From Blastocatellia bacterium (GTDB lineage Bacteria; Acidobacteriota; Blastocatellia; Chloracidobacteriales; JADJPF01): 64,000 bases of DNA. The position numbers and the translations under genes are program-made. The stretch covers positions 92,669 through 156,668 of the forward strand of contig JADJPF010000009.1 in the NCBI GenBank assembly GCA_016713405.1, given 5' to 3'. The notes beneath the pieces are model-generated. The model did no database searches. It was not told the origin of the DNA and saw only the letters and a program-made list of their open reading frames with translations. This document shows positions 18,201 to 27,303 of this stretch, one piece after another (the first letter of the stretch is position 1; the number at the start of each line of letters is the position of its first letter).

Positions 18201-21200
18201 GGAATTGCTAAAGATAATGAGCAATATAGTAAATGCCGTAAGCGGTTAGCAACACTTTATGGACGTGAAAAACTAACAGCAGAAATAGAAAAAACTTTTT
18301 CTCAAGAATTAGCTAGAACTAAAAATTCAGATGAACTTGTTTTAGGTTATGTGGAAGTTTTAGAACTTGCAGAAAAAAAAGATTTAGCTAGCAATTTACT
18401 AAAAAAAGCTATTTATCAAACAAAATCAATGGGATTTCTTAAAAAAGCACGAAGCTTTTTTAGAGAGATGGAAGACCAAGACAGCGAAATTGCAACCATA
18501 AAGCAATGCCTTAAATATAGCCGTTCATACAAAGAAGATATTTCTTGCCGATTACAATTAATTTCACTTCACCGAGAGCGAGAAGAAAAACAGCAAGTTA
18601 TTAAAAACTTACAATTTTTAATTGCAAAATACCCTTTTAATTATGGTGTGATTGATGAAGTTGTTAGCAATTATTGGCATTTAGGCTTAACTAAACAAGC
18701 TATTAATACATTAAATCAAGCTATAAAAAAGAGTCGCGGACAATTTCGCTACCAACTTACTCAGCGTTTAGCTCAACGTGAGTTAGAGCTTAATAACACA
18801 AAAACAGCACAAAATCTTTTAGAAAAACTTTTTGAAGAAGATAAACTTGATAGCCAAGTTTTAGAGACTTTAACAAATCTTTATATAAGAACAGAAAATA
18901 AAAAAGCTTTAGAAAAAGCTTTAGCAGAAGGGTTAAAAGCTGTTGAGTCTCAAGATATGCACATCAGAGATTTAAGGCTTGAAATAGCTTATTTTCGTCA
19001 ACGAATGATTGATAAGTTTACCCAAATTAAAGATTACAATGCAGCAATTAAACAGCACATTGAAATCATTAACCGTAACCCAGAAGATTATTACAAACTA
19101 GATCTTGCTATTGAATACACTGAAAAATATGGTGGAGGAGATGAACTAGCTGCTTATTATAAAAAAGTTTTTGAGCAAGCTTATAAAAATTATCGCTGGG
19201 CGGTTGTGTTAGCTAGAATTTCCAAATCTAAAGGTGATTTAGAAACTGCTATAAAATATTATCAAGCTGCAATTGATAACCAACCAACCAAAGCAGAGCT
19301 TTATAGCTCTTTAGCTGAAATTTACAAGGAAAAAGAGGATTTAACACTTGCAATTAGCACAGTTAATAAGTCTATAGAGCTTTCTAATTATGAAGTTGTT
19401 TATGTTAAACAAGCTATTGAATTACTAGATTTAGCAGGCCGCGAGAGTGAATCTTTAGCATTAAAGAGCAAAATACCTATAGAAAAAAATAAAGAAAATA
19501 TTCAAAACAACCAAAATAAAGTAGCATCAGGATTTGATCAAGCAGAACAATTAAGAAATACCAATGAGAAAGAAGCTATCAACCTTTATAGAAAAGCTTT
19601 TGAAGCATTATTAGCAGATCCTTATAAGGCTTCTGAGATCAACAGTTATAAGTTGCAAAATTATATAGAAGTAGTTCATAAGGAAGATTCTTTATCTAAA
19701 ATTTTACAAAGCTTCTTACAGTTGAGAGATAAATTAATAAAAGAAATACAAAAAGAAAATAGTTATGATGCAGCCAAAGCACGAAGTTTATTAGAAATCA
19801 TAGACGGCGTTTTACCAAGTTCTATTGCAAACATAGCAGAAAATTCTGCTACAGGAGATGAATTAAATGAGCTATATAAAACTTTGACAAGTTTGATAAG
19901 TGCTGAAGTAGTTAAAGCTAATAGTAACAGTAGTTTACAACTGGTAGAAAATATTATTTTGTCCACTAAGTTTTTAGATTTGCAAGAATATATTTTGTTA
20001 ACGCAGTTAAGAACAGGGTATAACAAAGGTGTCAATTATCAAGATAGGTTTGGAAAAATAATTAATTTTTATGAACTAAGTGGAAATTATCAAAAAGCAC
20101 TTAAACTTTTAGAAAAAGAAACAGAGCTTCCTAAAGCATTTGATTTAATATATTTACAACAAATAGTGAAGTTTAGCTCATTACTTGAAGATACAAAAAC
20201 AGAGCTAAAAGCTTTGCATCGTTATTTTCAAGAAAATAAGTCTAACCCAGACGCAGAAAATGACCCTTTGGTAGAGCGTTACTTAACGCTTCTTTACCAA
20301 GGTGATAAAAATGATCAACAAAAGCTAGTTGATTTAACAAAAACACACTCTGTTTATCAAAAACAGTTAATTAATTTTTTAATAGCTAAGAATGAAAAAA
20401 CATTAGTTCATCAAGCTATAAAAGCTACAAAGTCTGATAAGCTTTGGCAAGATAGCTATAACGCAGAAATAAGCCTTCAACTAGAAGATTATAATGAGCA
20501 AAATAAACAGTATTTTGACCATAGTTTAAATTTTCAAAAAGTAGGGAATTTAATCAAAATTAAGGCTAATGAAAAAAATCAATTAGTTGGTGATAAGTGG
20601 TTTGAAATGGCTAATAAATATGGTCAATGGCTCTATAAAACATCTATAAAAACAATTACAGCAGATAGACTTTTACCGGCAAATATAGAAAGGCGACCAC
20701 AAGACGCGCTAGAACAACAAAAATTAGGTCATTGGTATTTAGCTCAAAAAAATACAGAAAAAGCTCTTTCTTATTTACTTAATGCTCAAGAAATGGGTGC
20801 TAATTCTGCTGAAATTTTAGCTGATATTGGATCAGCTTATTTTCTAAAAGGTGATAAAGAAAAAGCATTAAATTATTGGTTAAAAATCTTAAATAAAGAT
20901 GAAACAAATGTTAATCAACTATGGCTTAGTACATTAAAAAAACATGGACTAGTAGAAAAAGCACGAGAAGAATTAAAAAATAAGTTAATAGAAAATAAAG
21001 ATGAAAAAACACCTGAAGAAATTAAATCTTATCTTTATTTACTTGCAAATTCATTTAAGGAAGAAGGTGGAAAACTTAATAGTAACCAAGCTAAAGCACA
21101 AGCAGATTTTCTTGTAAATCTATCTAAATTAGAAACTTCCACAACACCAGAAATTATAATTAGAGAACAACTAGTTGCTATTGAATATCTTGCACCATTT

Positions 21201-22841
21201 TATGAATTGATGATTGAAAATAGCAGCAGGATTTCTAAGATAGATGTTGATTATGAGTATTTCAACAGAGCTAAGCTTGCAAAAGATTTAAGTTTGTTAG
21301 AGGAAGAACTAGATCACAATAAAATTTTCCAATCTAAAGAGCCTAATGCAACACAATATCAGTGGCAAAAAGAGTATTTGCATTTGCTACTTTCACAAAA
21401 TAAAAATGACGCAGCACTTAAACTTACTCAAGAAATAGAAAAGTCTTTAGCTAATAAATATTTGCGTCCAGAGTGGTTAAGAGTAGCTGAAATTCAATTG
21501 ATGCTACGTAAAGGACAAATCCAGCAAGCTTGGGAAAAATTGCTTCACTATACAAAAATAGAAGTTCAAAAAGACATTAAAACTATAGATGTTCCTAGTC
21601 AAACACGCTTGCAACAAGCTCTAAAACTACTAGCTGATAGAGATTTAGAAAAAGATAAACTATTAAAAGCATATTACTCACGTTGTTTAGCTTTAGAACA
21701 GTACACTTTGCCTAATTTAATAGGTTTAGCAGATGTTGTTTACCGTAGTGGAGATATAGATTTAGGGAATAAATTACTACAACTAACACTAAATTTTGTA
21801 GATTCTTACAAACAAGCAAAAGCAGCAAAAGAGCTTCTAAATCTTGAAATTATTAAAACTTATAGAGTTAGTGAAAAATATATTATTACACCTCCTGTTG
21901 TTTATGGAGATGAGACTGGATTTTCAAGTTTTAATGTTGGCGAAGCAATAGCAGAAATAGCTACTAAATATGGTCAATATAATTTAGCTATAGAACAGCG
22001 TAAACAACTTAAAATCTATGCTGGTGAAATTAATTCCATAGAATTAGCTCGTTTATTTGCAGCAAATAATCAAGTTAAAGAAGCTATGATTGAGCTAGTA
22101 AACTTTATTTCTGATAGAAAAGTCTCGCGCAAAAATCGTTTGTTAGCTGTGTCGCTAATTCCTACGATTGCAAAAACCAATCGTGAACTTTGGGCAGTGA
22201 CAGAAAAAGTTATTGATAAAGAATTTAAGCTAGCTATTGAAGCAACGCGTTTGGCAAGTGTAGGCGAATTTTCTGCGGCAATTAAATTAATAAATGGACA
22301 ATTTAACACTGTTGAAATGAAATTCTTTCAAGCAATTTTAGAAAGAAAGAATAACAATTTCAAAACAGCTTTAGCATTAATTAATCAAATTCCTTATGAC
22401 TGCAAACCTTATGACTTTTTGCACGAAACTTCAGCGTTAAGGCAAAGAATTTATCTTTATTCAATAACTAATGCTCCAGAAGCAGTATTGGAATTAGCTA
22501 AAAAAGATAGCCAATTACAACAGTATTTTAGCAATTACTACTCAACAGAAAATCTTCTAGGAATGGGAAAAAATAGTTCTAGCGGCAATTTGCAACTCTT
22601 AAAAGCTATTGAGAGAAATCAAGAGTATAAAACAACCCTAGATTTATTAGCTTTGTCGGCTAATGCTGCTGAAAGTCTAGGAGATTTTGAGCTAGCAATA
22701 AGGTTTCTTAAAGCTATGCAACCAATAACAAATAAAGAAGTAGAAGCCAAACTACAAAAGCGGATTGATGATTTAACTTACCAAAAGGAAGCTAAATCCA
22801 AAAACAGCCAAAAAGTAGAAACTAGTTCTTTATCCAGATAA
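15204..22841 (+). CDS. Giant tetratricopeptide-repeat protein (2545 residues)
   Basis: A single open frame of 7.6 kb encodes an N-terminal membrane anchor or signal (RLLLMMGLIIVITIPVTKM) and then almost only helical repeats with TPR signatures (for example DAAEKALLNYVSLS, EEAIDAYRELNRLYPGN, ETAIKYYQAAIDNQPT, EKALNYWLKILN). A charged, flexible break at about 555-620 contains YYYYEEAQSFEDY (four Tyr at ~605-608). The C-terminal 30 residues are charged. TPR solenoids bind other proteins; this length suggests a superhelix tens of nanometres long in the periplasm. It is the third gene of the operon and, notably, wholly intact while neighbouring regions carry frameshifts. Its partners are presumably encoded beside it. 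Confidence 0.9.
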   Translation: MSGNKKRLLLMMGLIIVITIPVTKMVSQNTAENKEQTNNNKVVKDEVIQAIESAIYNQADFFATTALVPYPTATARNQLLAVAKRYPKEPSVYKQLSQLEIELGNKDAAEKALLNYVSLSENSQTTLTELANFYQEQAEFVNQADTLNKMLDLAPDEERPDILDELVALADKHKIDKYLGAKFYKEVASRHPDNLEILEKYLDKLVTDKEYKTVLKIVDSYRQNIADKDQYFLKKQVDILLETDDWQAAKELYIKNFDPFWPDNIKQSFYYEVLSDNDQLRAYGQELRAKFQKDPSSFDFAIRLIDYCNYNSEQDLSSYIFYKLEESRSQNNITWTSKELTILARLALKKGEAERASRYVYTLYNQGELKPGSELRGQLLYQLFEIVMDSQNQRLPVTTGNLKFYQEVANADRNPGVIGGILSLIFSDSKPQEKFAEAETNAIHHFNQAAAYRIFLTYKKEFPTSPQLAQMYLDIIRFYTEKGNTDIADKTLQDFENRYKKAEKFPEVAMKLADVYILNKDREKELAVYQQILDYLGKNARTGRLLKTVKHKEVNQNSYNEDDEEKQTTIEPPMSEPTKVAPTTEFVELNPGLKITQPKSDNAEYYYYEEAQSFEDYLVEPQKIDYSTVLNRYIFALDKENRTKEIIELFNREIKKYPKESGLYEQLLQWLGQTNLVEDQLAVYQKAIKQFPTTLWHDRLARWLISKERYQEFASYSQDLVSKFDDKEIEDYLNKFVTDYRQYSKFYDGLYFSLYQKAHNRFPQNHQFVRGLLDYYVVHKQWDNWQALIGRYYFIWPEVRNEYLSYLSKNDQLRKYLADAQNKLVNSTDINNLLPYKLFRADAAIWLCNYEEAIDAYRELNRLYPGNQDFAQQLVGLTRSFGQVQRKFLTEATNVQIKQVSLRPGLSGDRVIAGELYAETNDYQKAKIEWSKLLELGKDKQTYLDTATIFWDYFQYDDALKVIEALRKQKQDNTLLAFEMGAILEAKHQSNSAVAEYIKGIAKDNEQYSKCRKRLATLYGREKLTAEIEKTFSQELARTKNSDELVLGYVEVLELAEKKDLASNLLKKAIYQTKSMGFLKKARSFFREMEDQDSEIATIKQCLKYSRSYKEDISCRLQLISLHREREEKQQVIKNLQFLIAKYPFNYGVIDEVVSNYWHLGLTKQAINTLNQAIKKSRGQFRYQLTQRLAQRELELNNTKTAQNLLEKLFEEDKLDSQVLETLTNLYIRTENKKALEKALAEGLKAVESQDMHIRDLRLEIAYFRQRMIDKFTQIKDYNAAIKQHIEIINRNPEDYYKLDLAIEYTEKYGGGDELAAYYKKVFEQAYKNYRWAVVLARISKSKGDLETAIKYYQAAIDNQPTKAELYSSLAEIYKEKEDLTLAISTVNKSIELSNYEVVYVKQAIELLDLAGRESESLALKSKIPIEKNKENIQNNQNKVASGFDQAEQLRNTNEKEAINLYRKAFEALLADPYKASEINSYKLQNYIEVVHKEDSLSKILQSFLQLRDKLIKEIQKENSYDAAKARSLLEIIDGVLPSSIANIAENSATGDELNELYKTLTSLISAEVVKANSNSSLQLVENIILSTKFLDLQEYILLTQLRTGYNKGVNYQDRFGKIINFYELSGNYQKALKLLEKETELPKAFDLIYLQQIVKFSSLLEDTKTELKALHRYFQENKSNPDAENDPLVERYLTLLYQGDKNDQQKLVDLTKTHSVYQKQLINFLIAKNEKTLVHQAIKATKSDKLWQDSYNAEISLQLEDYNEQNKQYFDHSLNFQKVGNLIKIKANEKNQLVGDKWFEMANKYGQWLYKTSIKTITADRLLPANIERRPQDALEQQKLGHWYLAQKNTEKALSYLLNAQEMGANSAEILADIGSAYFLKGDKEKALNYWLKILNKDETNVNQLWLSTLKKHGLVEKAREELKNKLIENKDEKTPEEIKSYLYLLANSFKEEGGKLNSNQAKAQADFLVNLSKLETSTTPEIIIREQLVAIEYLAPFYELMIENSSRISKIDVDYEYFNRAKLAKDLSLLEEELDHNKIFQSKEPNATQYQWQKEYLHLLLSQNKNDAALKLTQEIEKSLANKYLRPEWLRVAEIQLMLRKGQIQQAWEKLLHYTKIEVQKDIKTIDVPSQTRLQQALKLLADRDLEKDKLLKAYYSRCLALEQYTLPNLIGLADVVYRSGDIDLGNKLLQLTLNFVDSYKQAKAAKELLNLEIIKTYRVSEKYIITPPVVYGDETGFSSFNVGEAIAEIATKYGQYNLAIEQRKQLKIYAGEINSIELARLFAANNQVKEAMIELVNFISDRKVSRKNRLLAVSLIPTIAKTNRELWAVTEKVIDKEFKLAIEATRLASVGEFSAAIKLINGQFNTVEMKFFQAILERKNNNFKTALALINQIPYDCKPYDFLHETSALRQRIYLYSITNAPEAVLELAKKDSQLQQYFSNYYSTENLLGMGKNSSSGNLQLLKAIERNQEYKTTLDLLALSANAAESLGDFELAIRFLKAMQPITNKEVEAKLQKRIDDLTYQKEAKSKNSQKVETSSLSR

Positions 22842-22858
22842 ATAGAAAAGTGGTTATT

Positions 22859-23779
22859 ATGAAATTATGGAAAGGTTTTTATTCAAGAATTTTTGCTTTT
22901 ACATTCTGTTTTATGTTAGGAACAGTGATAGCAATATTAATTATTAAAACTCCTGATAAATTAAAAATAGTTATAAAAGAACCTGTTGAAAATAAACAGG
23001 TTAGTAAAGCTTATCCTAGCCCAGAACATATAGTTAGTTTGATTACTCATCCTGAGCCAATAATAAGACGAGGGATTTATCAAGAGCTATTTTTAAGGCC
23101 AAAAAAAGACAATATCTATTATGACTATCAAAGAGATATTGAATATCCTGAACGCGCCGACAATGTAAAACTAGAGTATATAAAGCTAGACAAAATATCA
23201 GAAACAGCCGTTATCAAATTTGTTCATTTAGGAAACCCTAGCGCGATTATTTTGCAAAAACAAATTAATGGATGGGTAGTAATTGATTGCCTTAGTAGTT
23301 GGGGAAAATCTTTTGATAAAAATTTAGATAGCTGGTTGCAAACAGTATCTTTAATTGAACCAAATGTTTATGAAATATTAGTTAGAGAAGTTACAACTGA
23401 TGCTAGTAGTTATCATAGTCAATTAAGTATCTTGAAATTAATTAACAACCAGCTAAAAAAAGTTGGAGAGTTGCCAGAACTTGTTGTTAAACAACATCCT
23501 AATAAGAAAAAAGATTGGGCTGATATTAAGAATTTAACAGTTACTACTTACCAAAAACCTAATAGCTCTAACCCAAATTTTTTATTAAACATCAAACAAG
23601 AAATAATCTATTACATAGGAGAAGTACCAGAATATATATACTGGTCTGATATAGATAATTCTTGGCATACAGCTAAACAGCATTGGCATAACCGGGCTTA
23701 TAAAGTTTTAGAGGTTATTGATCAAAAAGAAGTAGTTTTGCAATGGAGCAGTGAAAAACAATATTTTGTTAAAAAGTAG
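22859..23779 (+). CDS. Membrane-anchored protein of unknown function, operon gene 4
   Basis: I choose the ATG at 22859 over the GTG at 22850 because the AGTGG-TTATT-ATG context repeats almost exactly at the next gene (AGTAGG-TTGTT-ATG). The 306-residue product has one N-terminal membrane helix (IFAFTFCFMLGTVIAILII) and an extracytoplasmic part rich in beta strands and aromatic residues (WVVIDCLSSWGKSF, YIYWSDIDNSWHTAKQHWHN). I do not recognise a family. It starts 17 bases after the giant TPR gene and ends 6 bases before gene 5, so it is part of the same transcript. Confidence 0.75.
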   Translation: MKLWKGFYSRIFAFTFCFMLGTVIAILIIKTPDKLKIVIKEPVENKQVSKAYPSPEHIVSLITHPEPIIRRGIYQELFLRPKKDNIYYDYQRDIEYPERADNVKLEYIKLDKISETAVIKFVHLGNPSAIILQKQINGWVVIDCLSSWGKSFDKNLDSWLQTVSLIEPNVYEILVREVTTDASSYHSQLSILKLINNQLKKVGELPELVVKQHPNKKKDWADIKNLTVTTYQKPNSSNPNFLLNIKQEIIYYIGEVPEYIYWSDIDNSWHTAKQHWHNRAYKVLEVIDQKEVVLQWSSEKQYFVKK

Positions 23780-23785
23780 GTTGTT

Positions 23786-25641
23786 ATGAAAATACATAAA
23801 ATTTTAATTACATTCTCAGCAATAATTATTATTGTCACTTTACTTATTATTAACGGTTATTCGGCTCGTAATGTCAGGTCGCTAGCAGCCGACTTTCCAC
23901 GAGGCGTGCTAGTTTTGCACAATTTAACGATTTACCCACAATGTTAAAAAGTTGGAATAACTCAGAACTTAAAGAGCGTTATTTGTCTAGCACAAATTAT
24001 CAGCAATTTACAGAAAGACATTTAGGCAGAAAAATATCAGATCGTTTTACTGATCTTAGCCAAGGGTTAGGGATAGAAATTAATGATCAATTTTTGGATG
24101 AAATAAGCGAAAAACAAGCCGCTATAGCAATTTATGATATTGGTCGCTTAGATGTGGTTTTTATTGCTCCTTTAACAACAGAAAAATTTTTGCTTTCTAA
24201 CTTACTTGCTAATAAAAGTAACTTTGAAGAAAACAAGCTAAAATCCGGTGCTAAATATTTTGTAAAAGAAATAAAAGTTGATCGAGAACGTCAAACACAA
24301 CGGATAAGTTTTGCTTTAGAAAATGGCTATTTTATTTTGACTACTAATGAACAATTGATGATTCGTACTCTAACCAATGTAAGCAGCAAAATAACTTCGC
24401 AATCTACAGATAGATTAACTTCAGAGCCTACTTATCAAAATTTGATTAAAAAAATAACTCCTCACTATGCAACTATTTGGGTAGCACAAGAAAAACTGAA
24501 TAAAGATTATTATTTTCGTAACTACTGGATAATGAAAAACTTAGATGAGCTAAAAAATATCCAAGCTGCAATTTTTGATATTGAATTAAAAGATAAAGAA
24601 TGGCGTGAAGAACGATATTTTTTAACAAAAACAGACCTAACAGCTAAACAAATTCCTTCTTTGGAAGTAAAACGTATCAATCAATTTATTCCTGATGATC
24701 TGCCTTATCTAAAAATAGAGGCTGTAGATCAAGAAAATAAAATTTCTAAAACCATACATAACTATTTGTTTGATAATGACTTAGAACCAGCAAAAGCAAC
24801 AAAACGCCACTCATATTATTACTATGCTGAAGCTGAACAATCCGAACCCTCGGATTATTACTATAATGATTATGTAGATTACTATTTATATGAGTATGAT
24901 TTTAATAAACAGATAAATGATCCAGTAGATGCTGATGATTTAGAAATTACTCCAAAAACAAGTTATTACAAGCGTGCAAGTGTTTTGGAAAAACTTGATC
25001 AAATTTTTACAAATGCAAAAACTGTTGCATTACTTCAAGAACCACAAGCTATAGACGGGCCGCTATTTGCAGAATTTCATAAAGCAATTATTGTTAGTTT
25101 GGAAGATGCTGCAAATTTTGATCAATTAGCTTTTGAAACAGTAGTTTCTAAGCTAGCGTCTGATAGCACGATGATTGCAGGCAATAGCAATAATCTTTCT
25201 TGGCAAAATTTAAGCGGTCAAACCAGAATTTTAACAATGCCAATGTTGGGTTGGGAGATTTGCTATCAACTAAAAGGACAAGATTTAATTATTAGCAATA
25301 ATAGAAATTTACTTAAAAAAATGGAAAAAAATGCTAGCAGCAAAAGAAAACTAGAAAATATTTCTAGCAAACCGATTACAAATTTAACTGTAATTGATTT
25401 TACTCAAAGACAACAGGTTTTTGATGGTATTTTTAGCAAAATACAAGAAGACGCAATTGACGATTACCAAGAAACACATGCAACATCAGATGCTAGCACA
25501 GAAGATTTTTTTACAGGAAATATTGCAAGTTTGCTAGATAGCGTTTCACCAGTAGAAAAAATTATTATCACTAAAGATAGTAGTCAAGGACAGTTTCATG
25601 AACTTATTCGTATCAAATTTACTCAGGATAAGTCAAATTAA
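23786..25641 (+). CDS. Membrane-anchored protein of unknown function, operon gene 5, frameshifted
   Basis: The start at 23786 gives a membrane helix (IKIHKILITFS...IIIIVTLLIIN) and then AADFPRGVLV; the frame breaks at about 23914 inside a T run and continues as FAQFNDLPTMLKSWNNSELK to 25641. One missing T explains it; the corrected protein has about 618 residues. The ectodomain has LKERYLSSTNYQQFTERHLG, a DIGRLDVVFIAPL strand, and a remarkable Tyr-rich acidic tract at about 343-370 (SYYYYAEAEQ, DYYYNDYVDYYLYEYDF), echoing the YYYYEEAQ tract of the giant TPR partner. Family unknown. It is the last gene of the operon, ending 8 bases from the convergent gene's stop. Confidence 0.75.
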
Positions 25642-25654
25642 CAGTTTTGTTAAT
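25637..25654. terminator. Short hairpin spanning convergent stop codons
   Basis: ATTAACA (25637-25643) pairs with TGTTAAT (25648-25654) around GTTT. It covers the stop codons of both convergent genes. The stem is only 7 bp of A/T-rich pairs, so termination is possible but weakly supported. Confidence 0.3.
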
Positions 25655-26744
25655 CGACTAACTTAACGTCTGTATCAAACTTGTTATATTTATTAAAAGA
25701 AATACAGTTAAGAGCAGTAAAGCGATCTTCTCGGCTTGTTAAAGAAACTTGAGCATTAACAGGTAGTAAATAGTCTCTACCAGCAATATTTACCCAGCCA
25801 AAATCTACTGAAGAAGTAGCATCTAGGATGGGAAAAGTATAAGGAATTTCAATTGATTCTTGTTCCATTCTTAAGATTTGTTTAGATTCTTGATGGATAT
25901 AGAGCCGACCTTGATAACCAGTAATAACTTGGGCATTGCCAATTTTTATTTGTTGGCGAGAGTTTCTAGTTTCTACTCTATATTCAAAAACTAAGCAGGG
26001 TTGTCCATAAAAATTCGTACTGCCTTTTTCGGTAAATAAAGTTTTTGATTCTGGGCTAAAAATAGCTGATAGCTGACCTGCAAATTGACCAGTAGAAGTT
26101 AGTCCACCAACTTCTTCAAATGTAGTATTAGCAGCACGCCCATTTTTTAGTTTTAGTTTTATGTCTTCGCCACGATCTGCAGCATAGCTAACGGCTAATT
26201 CTAAATAGTCGCCTAGCTTCCAGCCTTCAACTAATGGGCGGCCATAACGTTGGACTTGTTGACGAACAATAAAATTAGGAAGCGAAGAAACATAGGCTAG
26301 AGCGACTTTTCTTGCCTGCTCAATAAATGGAAGTGATTTAAGGTTTTGTTTTTCTTCGTCAGAAAGATTTTCTATTACTTCTGTTTCTGTAGTTTTTGGC
26401 TGGGTCATCAAAGCTTTGCGACGTTCATCAGCACGTGCTAAAGCATTATTAACAATACTGGCTCGGAAAAATCTTAGTTGGTTAAAAAGTTGTTCTTGTG
26501 GGACAAAATTTATTCCTCTTTGATCAACATCTGCGGCAATATCATCAAAATCCTGACGTGCTGCCCGTGCTGCTTTTACCCGGTTTAAGATTTCATCTTG
26601 AGATAATGGAGGTTGTGCAACAAAAGAAATTAGAGATGAACCTTTACTAACTTCTTTATTAACTTGACTAAAATTTGGTTGCTCTAGTGAAAATATTAAG
26701 AAAAATATAGCAAGTAAATAAAATAGTTTTTTTTGTTTAGCCAT
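25650..26744 (-). CDS. Secreted protein of unknown function
   Basis: The 364-residue protein has a signal peptide (KLFYLLAIFFLIFSLEQPNFS). An N-terminal helical module follows (LSQDEILNRVKAARAARQDFDDIAADVDQRG within residues 48-80, given in parts: ILNRVKAARAARQDF and DVDQRGINFVP), of a kind repeated in acidobacterial proteins. The C-terminal half is beta-rich (VFEYRVETRNSRQQIKIG, QGRLYIHQESKQILRMEQ, FPILDATSSVDFGWVNIAG), resembling outer-membrane-lipoprotein carriers in general shape. No catalytic residues are recognisable. It is convergent with the five-gene operon and not part of it. Confidence 0.72.
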   Translation of the reverse strand: MAKQKKLFYLLAIFFLIFSLEQPNFSQVNKEVSKGSSLISFVAQPPLSQDEILNRVKAARAARQDFDDIAADVDQRGINFVPQEQLFNQLRFFRASIVNNALARADERRKALMTQPKTTETEVIENLSDEEKQNLKSLPFIEQARKVALAYVSSLPNFIVRQQVQRYGRPLVEGWKLGDYLELAVSYAADRGEDIKLKLKNGRAANTTFEEVGGLTSTGQFAGQLSAIFSPESKTLFTEKGSTNFYGQPCLVFEYRVETRNSRQQIKIGNAQVITGYQGRLYIHQESKQILRMEQESIEIPYTFPILDATSSVDFGWVNIAGRDYLLPVNAQVSLTSREDRFTALNCISFNKYNKFDTDVKLVD

Positions 26745-26841
26745 AACTCTACCAGTATTACTCCAAAATGATTACTGAAAATTGATTTTTTAATCTTGAC
26801 AAGCTTTAAGCTTTAACGCAAGAGCATTGACTAGATTTTAT

Positions 26842-26879
26842 AGGTCAAAAATAAAAATGCTGAGATATTTCACTCAGCA
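26842..26879 (-). terminator. Intrinsic terminator of the small basic protein gene
   Basis: TGCTGAG (26858-26864) pairs with CTCAGCA (26873-26879) around an 8-base loop. Read on the minus strand, the stem is followed by ATTTTTATTTTT, a good T tract. It lies 31 bases beyond the stop of the 58-residue gene. Confidence 0.85.
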
Positions 26880-26909
26880 CTTTTACTTTTTAAGGTTAAA
26901 TTTCGTTGA

Positions 26910-27086
26910 TTAAACACTTAAAGTCTTTGTTGGTTCAGTTGTAGTAGAAGTTTTTTTAGGATTTTCCTTTTTAGCTTTAGTTTTGCTAATAGGGATAAAT
27001 TTGCCAAAAGTTCCATCTTGTTTGCGTTCAATTAAATATTGACGACCTCGCCGGGTCATATAATGTTTATTGGTTGATTTAGCCAT
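26910..27086 (-). CDS. Small basic protein of 58 residues
   Basis: The ATG at 27086 is preceded by a strong AAAGGGGTG ribosome site at 8 bases, and a clean intrinsic terminator follows the stop, so this is a real monocistronic gene. The product begins MAKSTNKHYMTRRGRQYLIE and continues RKQDGTFGKFIPISK, then a Lys/Thr/Ser-rich tail ending TKTLSV. It is highly basic and soluble, with a short beta-hairpin-like core. This could be a nucleic-acid-binding or ribosome-associated protein, but I do not recognise a family. Confidence 0.8.
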   Translation of the reverse strand: MAKSTNKHYMTRRGRQYLIERKQDGTFGKFIPISKTKAKKENPKKTSTTTEPTKTLSV

Positions 27087-27303
27087 ATAATCTGCACCCC
27101 TTTATTTTGTTTAAGTTAACAGTAAGTTCCCATAGACTAGATGCAGAAAATCTAATAATGGTTGAACTTAAAGATATTTTTTATCAATAGTTTTTAATTT
27201 TGTTTGCCCAGGGCAACTAAATAGTTTGCTTTGCCGATAAGCCTTCTGACTATTCCAACAAAACAGCAATAAATTTCATTATATTAATTTAAGGTATAAG
27301 TTT

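Noticed and set aside
26780..26830. Tandem AAGCTTTAAGCTTT with a TTGACA-like box near 26797
   Set aside because: No -10 at usual distance on the plus strand and no gene follows in that direction.
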